Positions 63,846-64,000 of a DNA stretch of 64,000 nt are shown one piece after another. The translations under genes were made by a program, and so were the position numbers. Each line of letters opens with the position of its first letter. Positions within the stretch are counted from its first letter, which is position 1. The notes beneath the pieces were generated by a model that saw only the letters and a list, made by a program, of their open reading frames with translations, did no database searches and was not told the origin of the DNA. Source of the stretch: Pseudomonas citrullilanati (GTDB taxonomy: Bacteria; Pseudomonadota; Gammaproteobacteria; Pseudomonadales; Pseudomonadaceae); contig NZ_JAUQOP010000006.1 in assembly GCF_030580855.1 (NCBI RefSeq), forward strand, positions 142,234-206,233, written 5' to 3'.

Positions 63846-64000
63846 CTCGGTTGAGACGAAAGAATCAACCACCGCTCTTTAACAACTGAATCAAGCAATT
63901 CGTGTGGGTGCTTGTGGAGTCAGACTGCTAGTCAACAGATTATCAGCATCACAAGTTACTCCGCGAGAAATCAAAGATGTAACCAACGATTGCTGAGCCA
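63846..64000 (+). other. rRNA operon leader with boxA; 16S gene lies beyond the edge
   Basis: GGTTGA/TCAACC forms a small hairpin, then CGCTCTTTAACAA (63873-63885) matches the boxA antitermination signal. The rest to the window edge resembles the 5' leader of Pseudomonas 16S rRNA operons. The mature 16S start was not reached. Confidence 0.87.

Overview
The window looks like a chromosome segment of a fluorescent Pseudomonas (P. fluorescens species complex). It is GC-rich and dense with ordinary proteobacterial metabolic genes. It has the trpI/trpBA divergon, the PA0061/PA0062-type lipoprotein pair, a pntAA-AB-B operon and gcdH-gcdG. Many short inverted elements of the type (T)GTGGGAGCGAGCTTGCTCGCG are scattered between genes; these are the REP/REPIN repeats of this group. 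The window ends in an rRNA operon promoter and leader, and the 16S gene itself should begin just outside. No phage, integrase, CRISPR array or tRNA was seen.

Layout. 1-12.3 kb holds mainly membrane transporters: gltP, a nucleoside-gate protein, a YjbB-like Na/Pi protein, TerC and CitMHS, plus an M16 peptidase. It closes with an AT-richer two-gene islet, an AAA ATPase followed by a small EAK-motif protein, that I read as a possible defence-type pair. 12.3-21.1 kb has a choline-O-sulfate module (LysR regulator, betC, choX, SulP permease) facing a second SulP gene paired with a beta-carbonic anhydrase. 21.3-29.0 kb has a radical SAM protein, a TpbA-like periplasmic phosphatase, two M3 oligopeptidases with a YheV-like protein between them, a gamma-carbonic anhydrase and a HAD phosphatase. 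29.0-30.0 kb holds a REP-associated tyrosine transposase (RAYT) bracketed by inverted REPs, next to a REPIN whose loop has become a 46-bp tandem array. 30-36.7 kb is an asparagine/aspartate/alanine block: AraC regulator, asparaginase, AgcS symporter, aspA and a divergent HypT-like LysR. 36.8-41.1 kb has purEK behind a strong leader terminator, plus small housekeeping genes. 41.5-48 kb has an MHS-type transporter, a lipoprotein aminopeptidase, the lipoprotein pair, two DUF1161 proteins, OsmC, an LLM oxidoreductase, dodecin and a DUF883 protein. 48-54.7 kb has trpI/trpBA, a DUF4105 protein with three DUF2388 paralogues, and a DUF1127 gene with an unusual cluster of CTGTA half-sites upstream. 55-63.5 kb has a CoA transferase, pntAA-AB-B, a LysR gene and gcdH-gcdG. 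63.5-64 kb has three tandem rrn promoters and a boxA.

Working together: asparaginase, AspA and GltP form a route from external Asn/Asp/Glu to fumarate. A nearly identical T-N11-A palindrome upstream of gltP and in the aspA/LysR spacer suggests co-regulation. BetC releases choline and sulfate, and ChoX and SulP would handle those ions. Second SulP plus beta-CA fits bicarbonate uptake. All functional statements come from reading motifs and remembered families; no database search was run.
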